A DNA stretch of 11,687 bases from Bacteroides sp. (lineage in GTDB: Bacteria; Bacteroidota; Bacteroidia; Bacteroidales; SM23-62): positions 1 to 11,687 of the forward strand of contig JAUVKJ010000021.1 in the NCBI GenBank assembly GCA_030592145.1. The letters are read 5' to 3'. The position numbers and the translations under genes were made by a program. Of this stretch, positions 1-6,656 are shown one piece after another; position 1 is the stretch's first letter, and each line of letters starts with the position of its first letter. The notes beneath the pieces are model-generated. The model was not told the origin of the DNA and ran no database searches. It saw nothing but the letters and a program-made list of their open reading frames with translations.

Positions 1-76
1 GACCGACCGTTCCTCCAAAAAGCCTCTCGATAAAATTTATTAATTCGTATTCAGACCCCCGGGCGCTCCGTCGTAT

Positions 77-121
77 GTCGGGGACCTGCCCCAGCCTGCC
101 CCGACTTAAGCCGGGGACCTG
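77..121. repeat. GC-rich inverted-repeat cluster, REP-like
   Basis: This stretch can fold in two competing ways. GTCGGGG at 77-83 pairs with CCCCGAC at 99-105 (7 bp, 15-nt loop). Alternatively CCCCG at 99-103 pairs with CGGGG at 112-116 around a CTTAAG-centred loop. The word CGGGGACCTG occurs twice, at 79-88 and 112-121. Related words (CCTGCCCC and ATGTCGGGG) recur in another intergenic gap at 7411-7439, which suggests a dispersed intergenic repeat family rather than a gene-specific site. It could act as a terminator or mRNA-stabilising hairpin for an upstream gene, but no T-run follows it directly. Confidence 0.55.
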
Positions 122-126
122 TTTAA

Positions 127-141
127 CCTTCCCCGGAAGGG
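127..141. repeat. 15-bp near-palindrome, second copy at 11630
   Basis: CCTTCC and GGAAGG form a perfect 6-bp inverted repeat around two C residues, followed by a G. The identical 15-mer occurs inside coding sequence at 11630-11644. It lies about 100 bp upstream of the first operon gene, so it might be an operator or part of the repeat cluster at 77-121. A chance match is not excluded. Confidence 0.35.
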
Positions 142-239
142 TGATAAGCAGGATTTAATAACTTTTTAACAAAATATTATAACAAAAGATCCGGGGAAAA
201 CCCGAGTTTTGTGTTTTTAAATTAAATAATTATCGTGTT
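142..239 (+). promoter_or_regulatory. AT-rich leader upstream of operon
   Basis: The 98 bp before the first gene turn sharply AT-rich after the GC-rich repeats, as expected for a promoter or leader region in Bacteroidota. TAACTTTT at 159-166 is one base from the TAnnTTTG -7 consensus of that phylum, but I find no convincing TTTG -33 element at the right spacing. Small hairpins are possible at 192-204 (CGGG/CCCG) and 197-210 (AAAAC/GTTTT), followed by a T-rich tract. No Shine-Dalgarno sequence precedes the ATG at 240, which is normal for the phylum. The placement is inferred from position and composition only. Confidence 0.3.
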
Positions 240-488
240 ATGCAAATAAAAAGGAATATTGCCGTCAGTGAGACCGGGTTTGTATTTGACCCGACCAGCG
301 GTGAATCGTATACGATAAACCGGGTGGGACAGGAGATCATAGCCCTGCTGAAGGAAGGGAAAACGCCCGAAGAGATCTCTGCCACGATGTGCGGGGAATA
401 CGAGATCGACCCGGCCAGCTTTGAGAAATATTATTATGATTTTATCGGAATGCTCCGGCAATTCCAGTTAATCGGAGGAGATGAGTAA
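240..488 (+). CDS. PqqD-like small protein (RRE-type fold)
   Basis: This 82-residue protein fits the PqqD family in length and pattern. An N-terminal beta-hairpin region (IAVSETGFVFDPTSGESYTI, about residues 8-27) is followed by a helix (VGQEIIALLKEGKTPEEI) and a helical C-terminal part with an aromatic EKYYYDFIGML segment. PqqD proteins bind precursor peptides and present them to a modifying enzyme; the fold underlies RiPP recognition elements. No PqqA-E genes are nearby, so a role in PQQ synthesis is not supported. The gene overlaps the ATP-grasp gene by 8 bp, which implies coupled translation and a joint function. I infer that it is a recognition or carrier subunit for that ligase. No precursor peptide is obvious next to it. 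The family call is fairly secure; the role is open. Confidence 0.8.
   Translation: MQIKRNIAVSETGFVFDPTSGESYTINRVGQEIIALLKEGKTPEEISATMCGEYEIDPASFEKYYYDFIGMLRQFQLIGGDE
474..481 (+). promoter_or_regulatory. Shine-Dalgarno inside PqqD-like gene
   Basis: GGAGGAG lies immediately upstream of the ATG at 481, inside the last codons of the PqqD-like gene. It supports this start and coupled translation of the two proteins. Such strong ribosome-binding sites are rare elsewhere in the window. Confidence 0.45.
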
Positions 489-1527
489 AAAGAAGATTTC
501 CGTGGCCCTCACGGGGCTCAATAATACGGACAATCCGGGTCCCGGGGTACCAGTTATCCGCGGTATCCGGGAATCAAAGGAGTTCGATGCAAGGATCATC
601 GGACTTGCCTACGAAAACCTGGAACCGGCCATCTACATGCACAAGGTGGTCGACAAGACCTACCAGGTGCCCTATCCGTCGGACGGAACGGATGTGCTGG
701 TGCAACGGATCCTCGATATCCATGAAAAAGACCCGATCGACGTGTTGATCCCAAATTTCGACGCCGAGCTCTATGCCTTCATGAAGGCTGGAAAAATCCT
801 TAAAAAAGCCGGCATCAGCACCTTTCTGCCCACCCTGGAGCAGTTCGAAGAAAGGCATAAGGCCAACCTCCCCGATTTCGGTGAGAAATACGGTGTGAAG
901 GTGCCCTTCAGCAAGCCCATTTTAAAGCAGGACGAGATATTTAAGCTGAAAAAAGACTTCGAGTACCCACTCATGGTGAAAGGAAAGTTTTACGATGCCT
1001 ACCTGGCCTACAACACCGAGCAGGTGAAGATGCATTACAACAAGATTTCCGCCCAATGGGGACTCCCAATCATCATCCAGGAATTCATTAAGGGGACTGA
1101 GGTGAACGTAGTGGCCCTGGGCGACGGGCGAGGCAATACCGTGGGTGCCGTTCCAATGCGAAAGCAGTACATCACCGACAAGGGAAAGGGATGGGCCGGC
1201 ATCACCCTCGACGACAGAAAACTTCTGGATCTGACCGATAAAATCATCTCGGGGATGAAATGGAGGGGAGGCATGGAAATTGAAATCGTCAAATCCTTTG
1301 AGAACGAACTCTACGTGATCGAGATCAATCCCCGTATCCCGGCCTGGGTTTACCTGGCGGTGGGCGCGGGACAAAACCTGCCCGAGGCGCTTATAAAACT
1401 GGCCCTGGGCATACCGGTGAAACCCTATACGGAATACGAGGTCGGGAAGATGTTCATACGCTATTCCAACGACCTGATCACCGATGTACGTGAATTTGAA
1501 AAACTAGCAACACTTGGAGAACTATAA
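481..1527 (+). CDS. ATP-grasp carboxylate-amine ligase-like protein
   Basis: The 348-residue protein has the three-part ATP-grasp layout. An N-terminal pre-ATP-grasp region (about 1-115) begins with a beta strand and glycine-rich turn (VALTGLNN) and contains PNFDAELY at 91-98. The central part holds the nucleotide-binding lysine region YPLMVKGK (162-169) and the hinge QEFIKGTEVNV (200-210). The C-terminal lobe has GGMEIEIV (263-270) and the metal-binding EINPR (281-285). The layout resembles carbamoyl-phosphate-synthase-large-chain-like and D-Ala-D-Ala-ligase-like enzymes, which activate a carboxylate as acyl phosphate and join it to an amine. No substrate can be read from the sequence. It overlaps the PqqD-like gene by 8 bp and precedes the decarboxylase by 11 bp, so the three products probably act on one substrate. 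The key ATP-grasp residues appear intact. Confidence 0.88.
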   Translation: MSKKKISVALTGLNNTDNPGPGVPVIRGIRESKEFDARIIGLAYENLEPAIYMHKVVDKTYQVPYPSDGTDVLVQRILDIHEKDPIDVLIPNFDAELYAFMKAGKILKKAGISTFLPTLEQFEERHKANLPDFGEKYGVKVPFSKPILKQDEIFKLKKDFEYPLMVKGKFYDAYLAYNTEQVKMHYNKISAQWGLPIIIQEFIKGTEVNVVALGDGRGNTVGAVPMRKQYITDKGKGWAGITLDDRKLLDLTDKIISGMKWRGGMEIEIVKSFENELYVIEINPRIPAWVYLAVGAGQNLPEALIKLALGIPVKPYTEYEVGKMFIRYSNDLITDVREFEKLATLGEL

Positions 1528-1538
1528 TATCAACAATC

Positions 1539-2885
1539 ATGGAAAAAAAGCAATTCGAAAGACCTTATATTAAAAAACTACAGGCCGGGATGCCCAGCAA
1601 ATTCGGCATGAAATCAAAGCCCGAACCGATAACCCATATCGATGACAACTCCGTCGCGGACCTGATCGGGGAATTCGGATCCCCCCTGTTCGTGATCTCT
1701 GAAAAAACCATACGGGAGACCTATAAAAAGGCCCATCATGCCTTTGCCACCAGGTATCCGAAGGTGCAATTTGCCTGGTCGTACAAGACCAATTACCTGG
1801 ATGCGGTCTGCCGTATATTTCACCAGGAAGGGTCCTGGGCAGAAGTGGTGTCCGGATTCGAGTACGACAAGGCCCTGGCCAACGGGGTAAAGGGGAGCCA
1901 GATCATATTCAACGGGCCGGATAAGAACGATGAGGACCTTAAAAAAGCCGTGGGAAACGATTCCCTTATTCATATCGACCATTTTGACGAGATGTATTCC
2001 ATCCTTGCCCTGTCCGAAAAACTCGGCAAAAAACCCAAGGTGGCCATACGGGTAAATATGGATACGGGTGTGTATCCTATGTGGGACCGCTTCGGATTCA
2101 ATTACGAGAATGGTGATGCATGGGATGCCATCAACCGCATCATGATCAATGAAAAGCTGGAGCTGGTAGGATTGCATGCCCATATCGGGACCTATATGAT
2201 GTCTGCTGATTCATACAAGATCGCGGCCGGGAAACTGGCCGACCTGGCCCACGGTGTGGAGAAGAAATACGGCATCCATATCAGATACATAGATATGGGA
2301 GGAGGATTTGCCTCCCGGAACACTCTTAAGGGGGCCTATTATCCGGGAACGGATACAACGCCCAGCTTCGAGGAATATGCCGAAGCGATCTCCTCGGCCC
2401 TGCTCAACTCTGAACTGGATCCCAGGAAACTGCCCACCCTGATCCTGGAAACAGGCAGGGCCCTGATCGATGATGCAGGCTGGCTCCTGGGAACCGTTAT
2501 TGCAAACAAGCGGCTCTCATCGGGCAACCGTGCTACCATCGTGGATGTAGGCGTGAACCTGATGTTCACCTCTTTCTTTTACGAACACGAGGTCTATCCC
2601 GCAGCGCCGGTATCGGAGCACCTTGAAGAAACCACTCTTTACGGTCCCCTTTGCATGAACATCGACGTGTTGCGCGAGGCTATCGCCTTCCCACTACTGA
2701 AAAAAGGCGACCATTTCGTAATCAAACGAATCGGGGCCTACAACATGACACAGTGGATGCAGTTCATTACCCTCAGGCCAAACGTGGTGTTGATCGACCT
2801 GGAAGGCAAGTCCCATATCATACGAAAACAGGAAACCATAGAAAACATCACACAGCAGGAGGTGCTGCCGGCCTACCTGGCCTGA
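1539..2885 (+). CDS. PLP-dependent fold-III decarboxylase (DapDC-like)
   Basis: The 448-residue protein has the alanine-racemase-type barrel plus C-terminal beta domain of diaminopimelate/ornithine/arginine decarboxylases. Visible motifs in order are the PLP-lysine region WSYKTN (K83), RFGF (184-187), LHAHIGT (212-218, the HxHIGS-type element), the phosphate-binding glycine loop MGGGF (253-257), ETGR (304-307, EPGR in most relatives), YGPLCMNID (368-376) and the C-terminal GAYNMTQWMQF (399-409, the GAY element). The catalytic cysteine C372 is kept, but LysA-type enzymes usually read CESxD here, so the substrate-contacting glutamate is missing. That argues for an amino-acid decarboxylase whose substrate is not free diaminopimelate. 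An N-terminal extension of about 30 residues precedes the usual start of the fold. The enzyme is cytosolic and probably part of the same operon. A racemase activity is less likely. Confidence 0.88.
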   Translation: MEKKQFERPYIKKLQAGMPSKFGMKSKPEPITHIDDNSVADLIGEFGSPLFVISEKTIRETYKKAHHAFATRYPKVQFAWSYKTNYLDAVCRIFHQEGSWAEVVSGFEYDKALANGVKGSQIIFNGPDKNDEDLKKAVGNDSLIHIDHFDEMYSILALSEKLGKKPKVAIRVNMDTGVYPMWDRFGFNYENGDAWDAINRIMINEKLELVGLHAHIGTYMMSADSYKIAAGKLADLAHGVEKKYGIHIRYIDMGGGFASRNTLKGAYYPGTDTTPSFEEYAEAISSALLNSELDPRKLPTLILETGRALIDDAGWLLGTVIANKRLSSGNRATIVDVGVNLMFTSFFYEHEVYPAAPVSEHLEETTLYGPLCMNIDVLREAIAFPLLKKGDHFVIKRIGAYNMTQWMQFITLRPNVVLIDLEGKSHIIRKQETIENITQQEVLPAYLA

Positions 2886-2899
2886 CCCCGTCCCAGCCA

Positions 2900-2937
2900 A
2901 TGATCAAAAACGCCATACATACTGCTCGCGAAACCGG
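2900..2937 (+). repeat. Direct repeat, copy 1 of UT-M23 start
   Basis: These 38 bp match 2986-3023 at 35 positions; the two copies are 86 bp apart. The last 24 bp (2914-2937) are followed directly by a tandem degenerate copy at 2938-2961 that matches at 18 of 24 positions. The 24-bp period is eight codons, so the reading frame is kept. Confidence 0.9.
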
Positions 2938-2989
2938 CATACATATTGCAGCTGAAACCAGTCCTGAAAGCAGGCCAGATACCAGATGA
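2900..2989 (+). CDS. 29-codon ORF duplicating next gene's start
   Basis: The ORF begins 14 bp after the decarboxylase stop and ends with TGA overlapping the ATG of the UT-M23 gene (ATGA at 2986-2989), the classic arrangement for translational coupling. Its first 13 residues (MIKNAIHTARETG) nearly match the first 13 of the next protein (MIRTAIHTARETG). It then continues with IHIAAETS, a third degenerate copy. It is most likely a by-product of start-region duplication that may still serve as a coupling leader. A role as a precursor peptide for the PqqD-like protein is possible but has no direct support. Confidence 0.3.
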   Translation: MIKNAIHTARETGIHIAAETSPESRPDTR

Positions 2990-3023
2990 TCAGAACCGCC
3001 ATACATACTGCCCGCGAAACCGG
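2986..3023 (+). repeat. Direct repeat, copy 2 at UT-M23 start
   Basis: This copy contains the start codon and first twelve-plus codons of the UT-M23 gene. Differences from copy 1 are at three positions, mostly transitions. See the entry at 2900-2937 for the first copy. Confidence 0.9.
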
Positions 3024-5205
3024 AGATATAAAACTTTTTATCAGGGGCATTCCAAATTCCTATGCCCAGGTATTCTTTTCGGATAACCGGGTCTTTGCCA
3101 TCATACTGGTGGCGGTAACCTTCATCGATCTGTACGGGGGGATCATGGGTCTCCTTTCGGTGATAACAACCAACCTGACGGGATTCCTGCTGGGATTTGA
3201 CCGGCGCACCATCTCGAAGGGTCTGTATGGGTTTAATTCACTGCTCGTCGGACTTGCACTGGGGGTGTACTTCGCGCCGGGGGGCCTGCTCATAATGATC
3301 GTGGTGCTGGCGGCCATTCTTACCCTGCTTGTGTCGGTCTCCATGCAGGGGGTGATCGGCAAGTACGCCCTTCCCTTCCTCAGTATCCCTTTCCTTATTT
3401 CCGTATGGATCATGACCCTGGCCACCCGTGAGTATACTGCCCTGGGTGTAAGTGAGCGGGGCATCTACACCTTCAATGACCTGTATATGATCGGGGGGAG
3501 CAGCCTGGTGCAACTCTATGAATGGTGGAACGCACTGAGCATCGCGCAGAGCATAAGGATCTACCTGATCTCCCTGGGGGCCATCCTTTTCCAGTACAAT
3601 ATCCTGTCGGGCATCCTCCTTGCGATCGGACTATTTTGCTATTCGAGGATCTCCTTTATCCTTTCGCTGTTCGGCTTCTATACGGCCTTTGTCTTTTACG
3701 AACTGATCGGCGCAAGCATCTCGGAACTAAGCTACAGCTATATCGGCTTTAACTATATCCTGACCGCGATTGCCGTCGGCGGCTTTTTCATTATTCCCTC
3801 GAGAAGGTCGTATTTATGGGTCCTCATTCTGATCCCGATGGTGGCCCTGGTCACGGTCAGCCTTACAAGCATTTTTAACATTCTGGGCCTTCCCATTTAT
3901 TCCCTCCCTTTCAATATCGTGGTGCTGCTTTTCCTGTATGCCCTGAAATTCCGGATCAAACCTTCCGAAAAACTCTCGGAGGTATATATCCAGCAGAATT
4001 CCCCGGAAAAAAACCTGTATTCTTTCCACAACCACCTCATCCGCTTCCATCATTCTGACAAGGAACCCGTCAGGCTGCCCTTTCTGGGGAAGTGGACGGT
4101 CTCGCAGGGACACGAGGGCGAGTACACCCACAAGGACGATTACCGCCATGCCTGGGATTTTATCATTACGGACCTTGAGGGAAAGCAATTTTCAGGAAAA
4201 GGAGACTATCCCGGTGACTATTTCTGTTTCGACAAACCGGTACTGGCCCCGGCTGACGGCACGGTGGAATACATCACCGACAACATCGAAGACAACATCA
4301 TCGGCGAGGTGAATATAAAGGAAAACTGGGGGAACACGGTGATCATCCGCCACGACGATTCACTGTTCACATCGCTGAGCCACCTGAAAAAGGAATCCAT
4401 TCCTGTCAATGTAGGGGAGCGTGTGAAAGCGGGAGACATCATCGGGAGATGCGGGAATTCAGGACGTTCTCCTTATCCCCATCTGCACTTCCAGGTACAG
4501 GAAACCCCGTACATCGGGTCGCCCACTCTCGATTATCCTGTATCCTATTATGTGCTAACCCACAAGGACCGGTTCAGCCTCTGTTCGTTCGACAGGCCGG
4601 GGAAAGACGAGCTGGTCTCGAACATCGAAACCAACGACCTGCTTCACGATGCCTTCCATTTTATACCGGGAAGAAAGTTTTTCTTCGAGGTGGTTGACAA
4701 CGGGCATTCCGGGAGAGTGCAGTGGGAAGTGCAGACCGATCCATTCAACAATACCTTTATCAGGTGCCTGAAGACGAAGTCAACCGCCTGGTTCACCAAC
4801 GATGGCAACCTGCTGTATTTCACCCATTATGAGGGAGACAAAAAGGCCCTCCTGTATTATTTCTTCCTGGCCGCCTTCAAGGTGCAGCAGGGATATTACC
4901 AGGATATGGTATTGAAAGACCGTTATCCGCTGAACCTGCTTTACAGGCCGCCTCTTCTGACCCTGCAGGACATTATTGCCCCTTTCTGGAAATTCCTTTC
5001 CTCCGAATTTGAGCTGCGATATGTCACCATCGATAATGAGATGTCTCCCACCGAGATCACACTGGAATCATCTGCCTGCAACGTCCTTATGGGTGGCGAG
5101 CTGAAACGGCTGGATTTTATTATTTCGGTCAATGAAAAGGGGATCAAACAACTGGATGTCAACGGCGCCAGGTTTAACATAAAAGCAAAATGCACAGACT
5201 GCTGA
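2986..5205 (+). CDS. Urea-transporter-like domain fused to M23 peptidase
   Basis: The 739-residue protein has three parts. Residues about 20-325 form a multi-spanning membrane domain with the internal duplication of the urea transporter (UT) family. GFNSLLVGLALG (82-93) is mirrored by GFNYILTAIAVGG (254-266), and LPFLSIPF (129-136) is mirrored by LPIYSLPFN (302-310). The family's usual threonine in LPxxTxPF is serine in both halves. Residues about 350-525 form a LytM/M23 zinc peptidase domain with RHAWDF (387-392), TVIIRHDDSLFTSLSHL (451-467), VKAGDIIG (480-487) and PHLHFQV (498-504). The first metal ligand is probably H382 or H388 with D391. Residues about 526-739 form a further region I do not recognise. 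The start follows an ATGA overlap with a small ORF. M23 enzymes cut peptidoglycan cross-bridges or similar peptides. No urease or urea pathway is visible nearby. Confidence 0.88.
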   Translation: MIRTAIHTARETGDIKLFIRGIPNSYAQVFFSDNRVFAIILVAVTFIDLYGGIMGLLSVITTNLTGFLLGFDRRTISKGLYGFNSLLVGLALGVYFAPGGLLIMIVVLAAILTLLVSVSMQGVIGKYALPFLSIPFLISVWIMTLATREYTALGVSERGIYTFNDLYMIGGSSLVQLYEWWNALSIAQSIRIYLISLGAILFQYNILSGILLAIGLFCYSRISFILSLFGFYTAFVFYELIGASISELSYSYIGFNYILTAIAVGGFFIIPSRRSYLWVLILIPMVALVTVSLTSIFNILGLPIYSLPFNIVVLLFLYALKFRIKPSEKLSEVYIQQNSPEKNLYSFHNHLIRFHHSDKEPVRLPFLGKWTVSQGHEGEYTHKDDYRHAWDFIITDLEGKQFSGKGDYPGDYFCFDKPVLAPADGTVEYITDNIEDNIIGEVNIKENWGNTVIIRHDDSLFTSLSHLKKESIPVNVGERVKAGDIIGRCGNSGRSPYPHLHFQVQETPYIGSPTLDYPVSYYVLTHKDRFSLCSFDRPGKDELVSNIETNDLLHDAFHFIPGRKFFFEVVDNGHSGRVQWEVQTDPFNNTFIRCLKTKSTAWFTNDGNLLYFTHYEGDKKALLYYFFLAAFKVQQGYYQDMVLKDRYPLNLLYRPPLLTLQDIIAPFWKFLSSEFELRYVTIDNEMSPTEITLESSACNVLMGGELKRLDFIISVNEKGIKQLDVNGARFNIKAKCTDC

Positions 5206-5328
5206 ATAATACAGGCGCGAGTTTGCTGAACGGGAGCAAAATGCACAGGCTGTTAAATAAACCCGGCAGACTGTTAAATATGGCTGGACTTGCTTTGCCG
5301 AACAGAATCAAAATGCACAGGCTGCACA
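5185..5328 (+). repeat. Threefold in-frame repeat of gene start
   Basis: The word CAAAATGCACAGRCTG occurs at 5187, 5238 and 5310, placing ATG codons at 5190, 5241 and 5313, all in the same frame (spacings 51 and 72 bp). Copies 1 and 2 also share CTGYTRAATAA just after, and the text before copies 2 and 3 is similar (TTGCTGAACGGGAGC and TTGCTTTGCCGAACAG). Copy 1 overlaps the end of the UT-M23 gene, so its last codons (MHRL frame: KCTDC-stop) come from the same repeat. Confidence 0.85.
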
Positions 5329-6656
5329 AGTTGCTGCTCATAGCGTGCCTTGTTCTGCTGATTCAGCCCCTGAGATCACAGTCGTTCACAGAGGTTGATT
5401 CCGGAACCTATCAGCTTTACGTGGAGAAAAACTGGGTGGAACTGATCCGTACCGGAAGGGCTGCCCTGAAGCAGGACATTGATTATTATTACCTGCGCAT
5501 GCGTATCGGGATCGCGTATTACGAAAAGAAAAACTACAAATCGGCCCAGTCCCATTTTCGTAAGGCCCTTGAATTCAGCGAAGGGGATCCCCTGGCATTG
5601 GAATACCTGTATTATTCATATCTTTTCGTCCGACAAACACAGCAGGCCGCATTAGTGTACAAGGGTTTTACGGATTCACTTAAGGAGAAGATTCCGGACC
5701 CCGGCCAGGAGGCGGTAGAAGGACTTTCTGTCGAATACCTTAACGACCGGTCCTTTACAGACGATCTGATTGCCGATCCGGATCTTTTTACAGGACTGCC
5801 CACAGGGGTGCAGATACTAGGCAGGAGTTACCATAACCTGAACATAAGGCTGCATCATTTTATGCATCCCGGCACTTCCTTTATCCATGCCTATACCTAC
5901 CTGAATAAGTCCAATTTTTATTATTACAACGACGGACTTAACCGCTTCGGGGTGGATGGGCAAAAGGTCAGCCAGCACCAGTATTACCTTTCTCCCTCGT
6001 TTACATCGGGCGGGGGACTAGTTATTAGTCCCGCGTTCCACTTTCTGCGGGTCGCATACGAGGTGCCGTATTTCTCTAGCGGGGGACCCGGTGCCGGGGG
6101 AGGAAACAGCGCGAAGTTCATAAATGAATACCTGAGCCAGATAGTTGGGGGACTGAACCTTACGAAGTACCAGGGGCCTTTCCGCTTCCGGCTCGGGGCC
6201 CTGTATTCAAACCTGAACCATGCCAGGCAGTTCACCGGATCGGCCAGACTCAGATGGTACCCCCTGGGTAACCTGGATCTTTACATGGGAGCCTCCCTGA
6301 ATGCCCACATGGAAGATGCCGGTGAAGGCGGCACGGAGCTGATCCCGGACTTTATGCTCGGTTACGGTATTGCCTCAAAGGTCTGGATCGAAATCTCCGG
6401 AGCTTACGGGGAAATGAAAAATTATAGCGAGTTAAACGGATACATCATTTATAACGGGACTGACTGGATGAAATACAAAGCCATCGGCAACATTGTCGTG
6501 CCCCTGACGGAAAAGGGTTCGGTGATCTATGCCGGCGCGCGTTTTGCTCAGTATGAAAGCCGGTTCATTCCTTTTGAACCGGCACAGCCGGAAGACCTGA
6601 ACATTATTAATTATAACAGCATATCAATATTTGGAGGTTTATCATGGAAATTTTAA
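5313..6656 (+). CDS. TPR plus outer-membrane beta-barrel protein
   Basis: From the ATG at 5313 the 447-residue protein starts with a good signal peptide: MHRLHK, a hydrophobic core LLLIACLVLLIQPL, and likely cleavage near RSQ (about residue 22). A TPR-like helical region follows (about 35-119, with RIGIAYYEKKNYKSAQSHF). From about 150 to the end there are alternating strands rich in Tyr, Gly and Asn, closing with GGLSWKF, a terminal aromatic strand typical of outer-membrane barrels. The frame is open upstream to ATG at 5190 and 5241, but these would add 41 or 24 residues before the signal peptide, so 5313 is preferred. Its overall plan resembles YaiO-type barrels. It probably forms an outer-membrane partner for the inner-membrane UT-M23 protein. 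The substrate is unknown. Confidence 0.8.
   Translation: MHRLHKLLLIACLVLLIQPLRSQSFTEVDSGTYQLYVEKNWVELIRTGRAALKQDIDYYYLRMRIGIAYYEKKNYKSAQSHFRKALEFSEGDPLALEYLYYSYLFVRQTQQAALVYKGFTDSLKEKIPDPGQEAVEGLSVEYLNDRSFTDDLIADPDLFTGLPTGVQILGRSYHNLNIRLHHFMHPGTSFIHAYTYLNKSNFYYYNDGLNRFGVDGQKVSQHQYYLSPSFTSGGGLVISPAFHFLRVAYEVPYFSSGGPGAGGGNSAKFINEYLSQIVGGLNLTKYQGPFRFRLGALYSNLNHARQFTGSARLRWYPLGNLDLYMGASLNAHMEDAGEGGTELIPDFMLGYGIASKVWIEISGAYGEMKNYSELNGYIIYNGTDWMKYKAIGNIVVPLTEKGSVIYAGARFAQYESRFIPFEPAQPEDLNIINYNSISIFGGLSWKF
6633..6644 (+). promoter_or_regulatory. Shine-Dalgarno deciding start at 6644
   Basis: GGAGG at 6633-6637 sits 6 nt before the ATG at 6644, inside the end of the barrel gene. It is one of the few clear Shine-Dalgarno sequences in the window and favours this start over the in-frame ATG at 6734. 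Because it also encodes the conserved GGL of the barrel's last strand, its presence may be partly coincidental. Confidence 0.4.

Noticed and set aside
1..33. Open frame from the window edge to TAA at 31-33, possibly the tail of an upstream gene.
   Set aside because: Only ten codons are visible and nothing about them is recognisable, so it cannot be told from a chance open frame.
240..488. PQQ biosynthesis locus.
   Set aside because: Only a PqqD-like protein is present. No PqqA peptide, radical SAM PqqE or PqqB/C is visible.
1539..2885. Plain lysA (diaminopimelate decarboxylase of lysine synthesis).
   Set aside because: The CESxD substrate motif is changed and the neighbours are not lysine genes.
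2651..2989. A 112-residue ORF overlapping the end of the decarboxylase gene.
   Set aside because: Its first 83 codons lie in another frame of a well-supported gene; only the last 29 codons from 2900 are worth listing.
5313..5400. Lipobox LIAC at residues 9-12 of the barrel protein.
   Set aside because: The cysteine lies in the middle of the hydrophobic core, with hydrophobic residues continuing after it, and the protein is a barrel, so ordinary signal-peptidase cleavage after residue 22 fits better.
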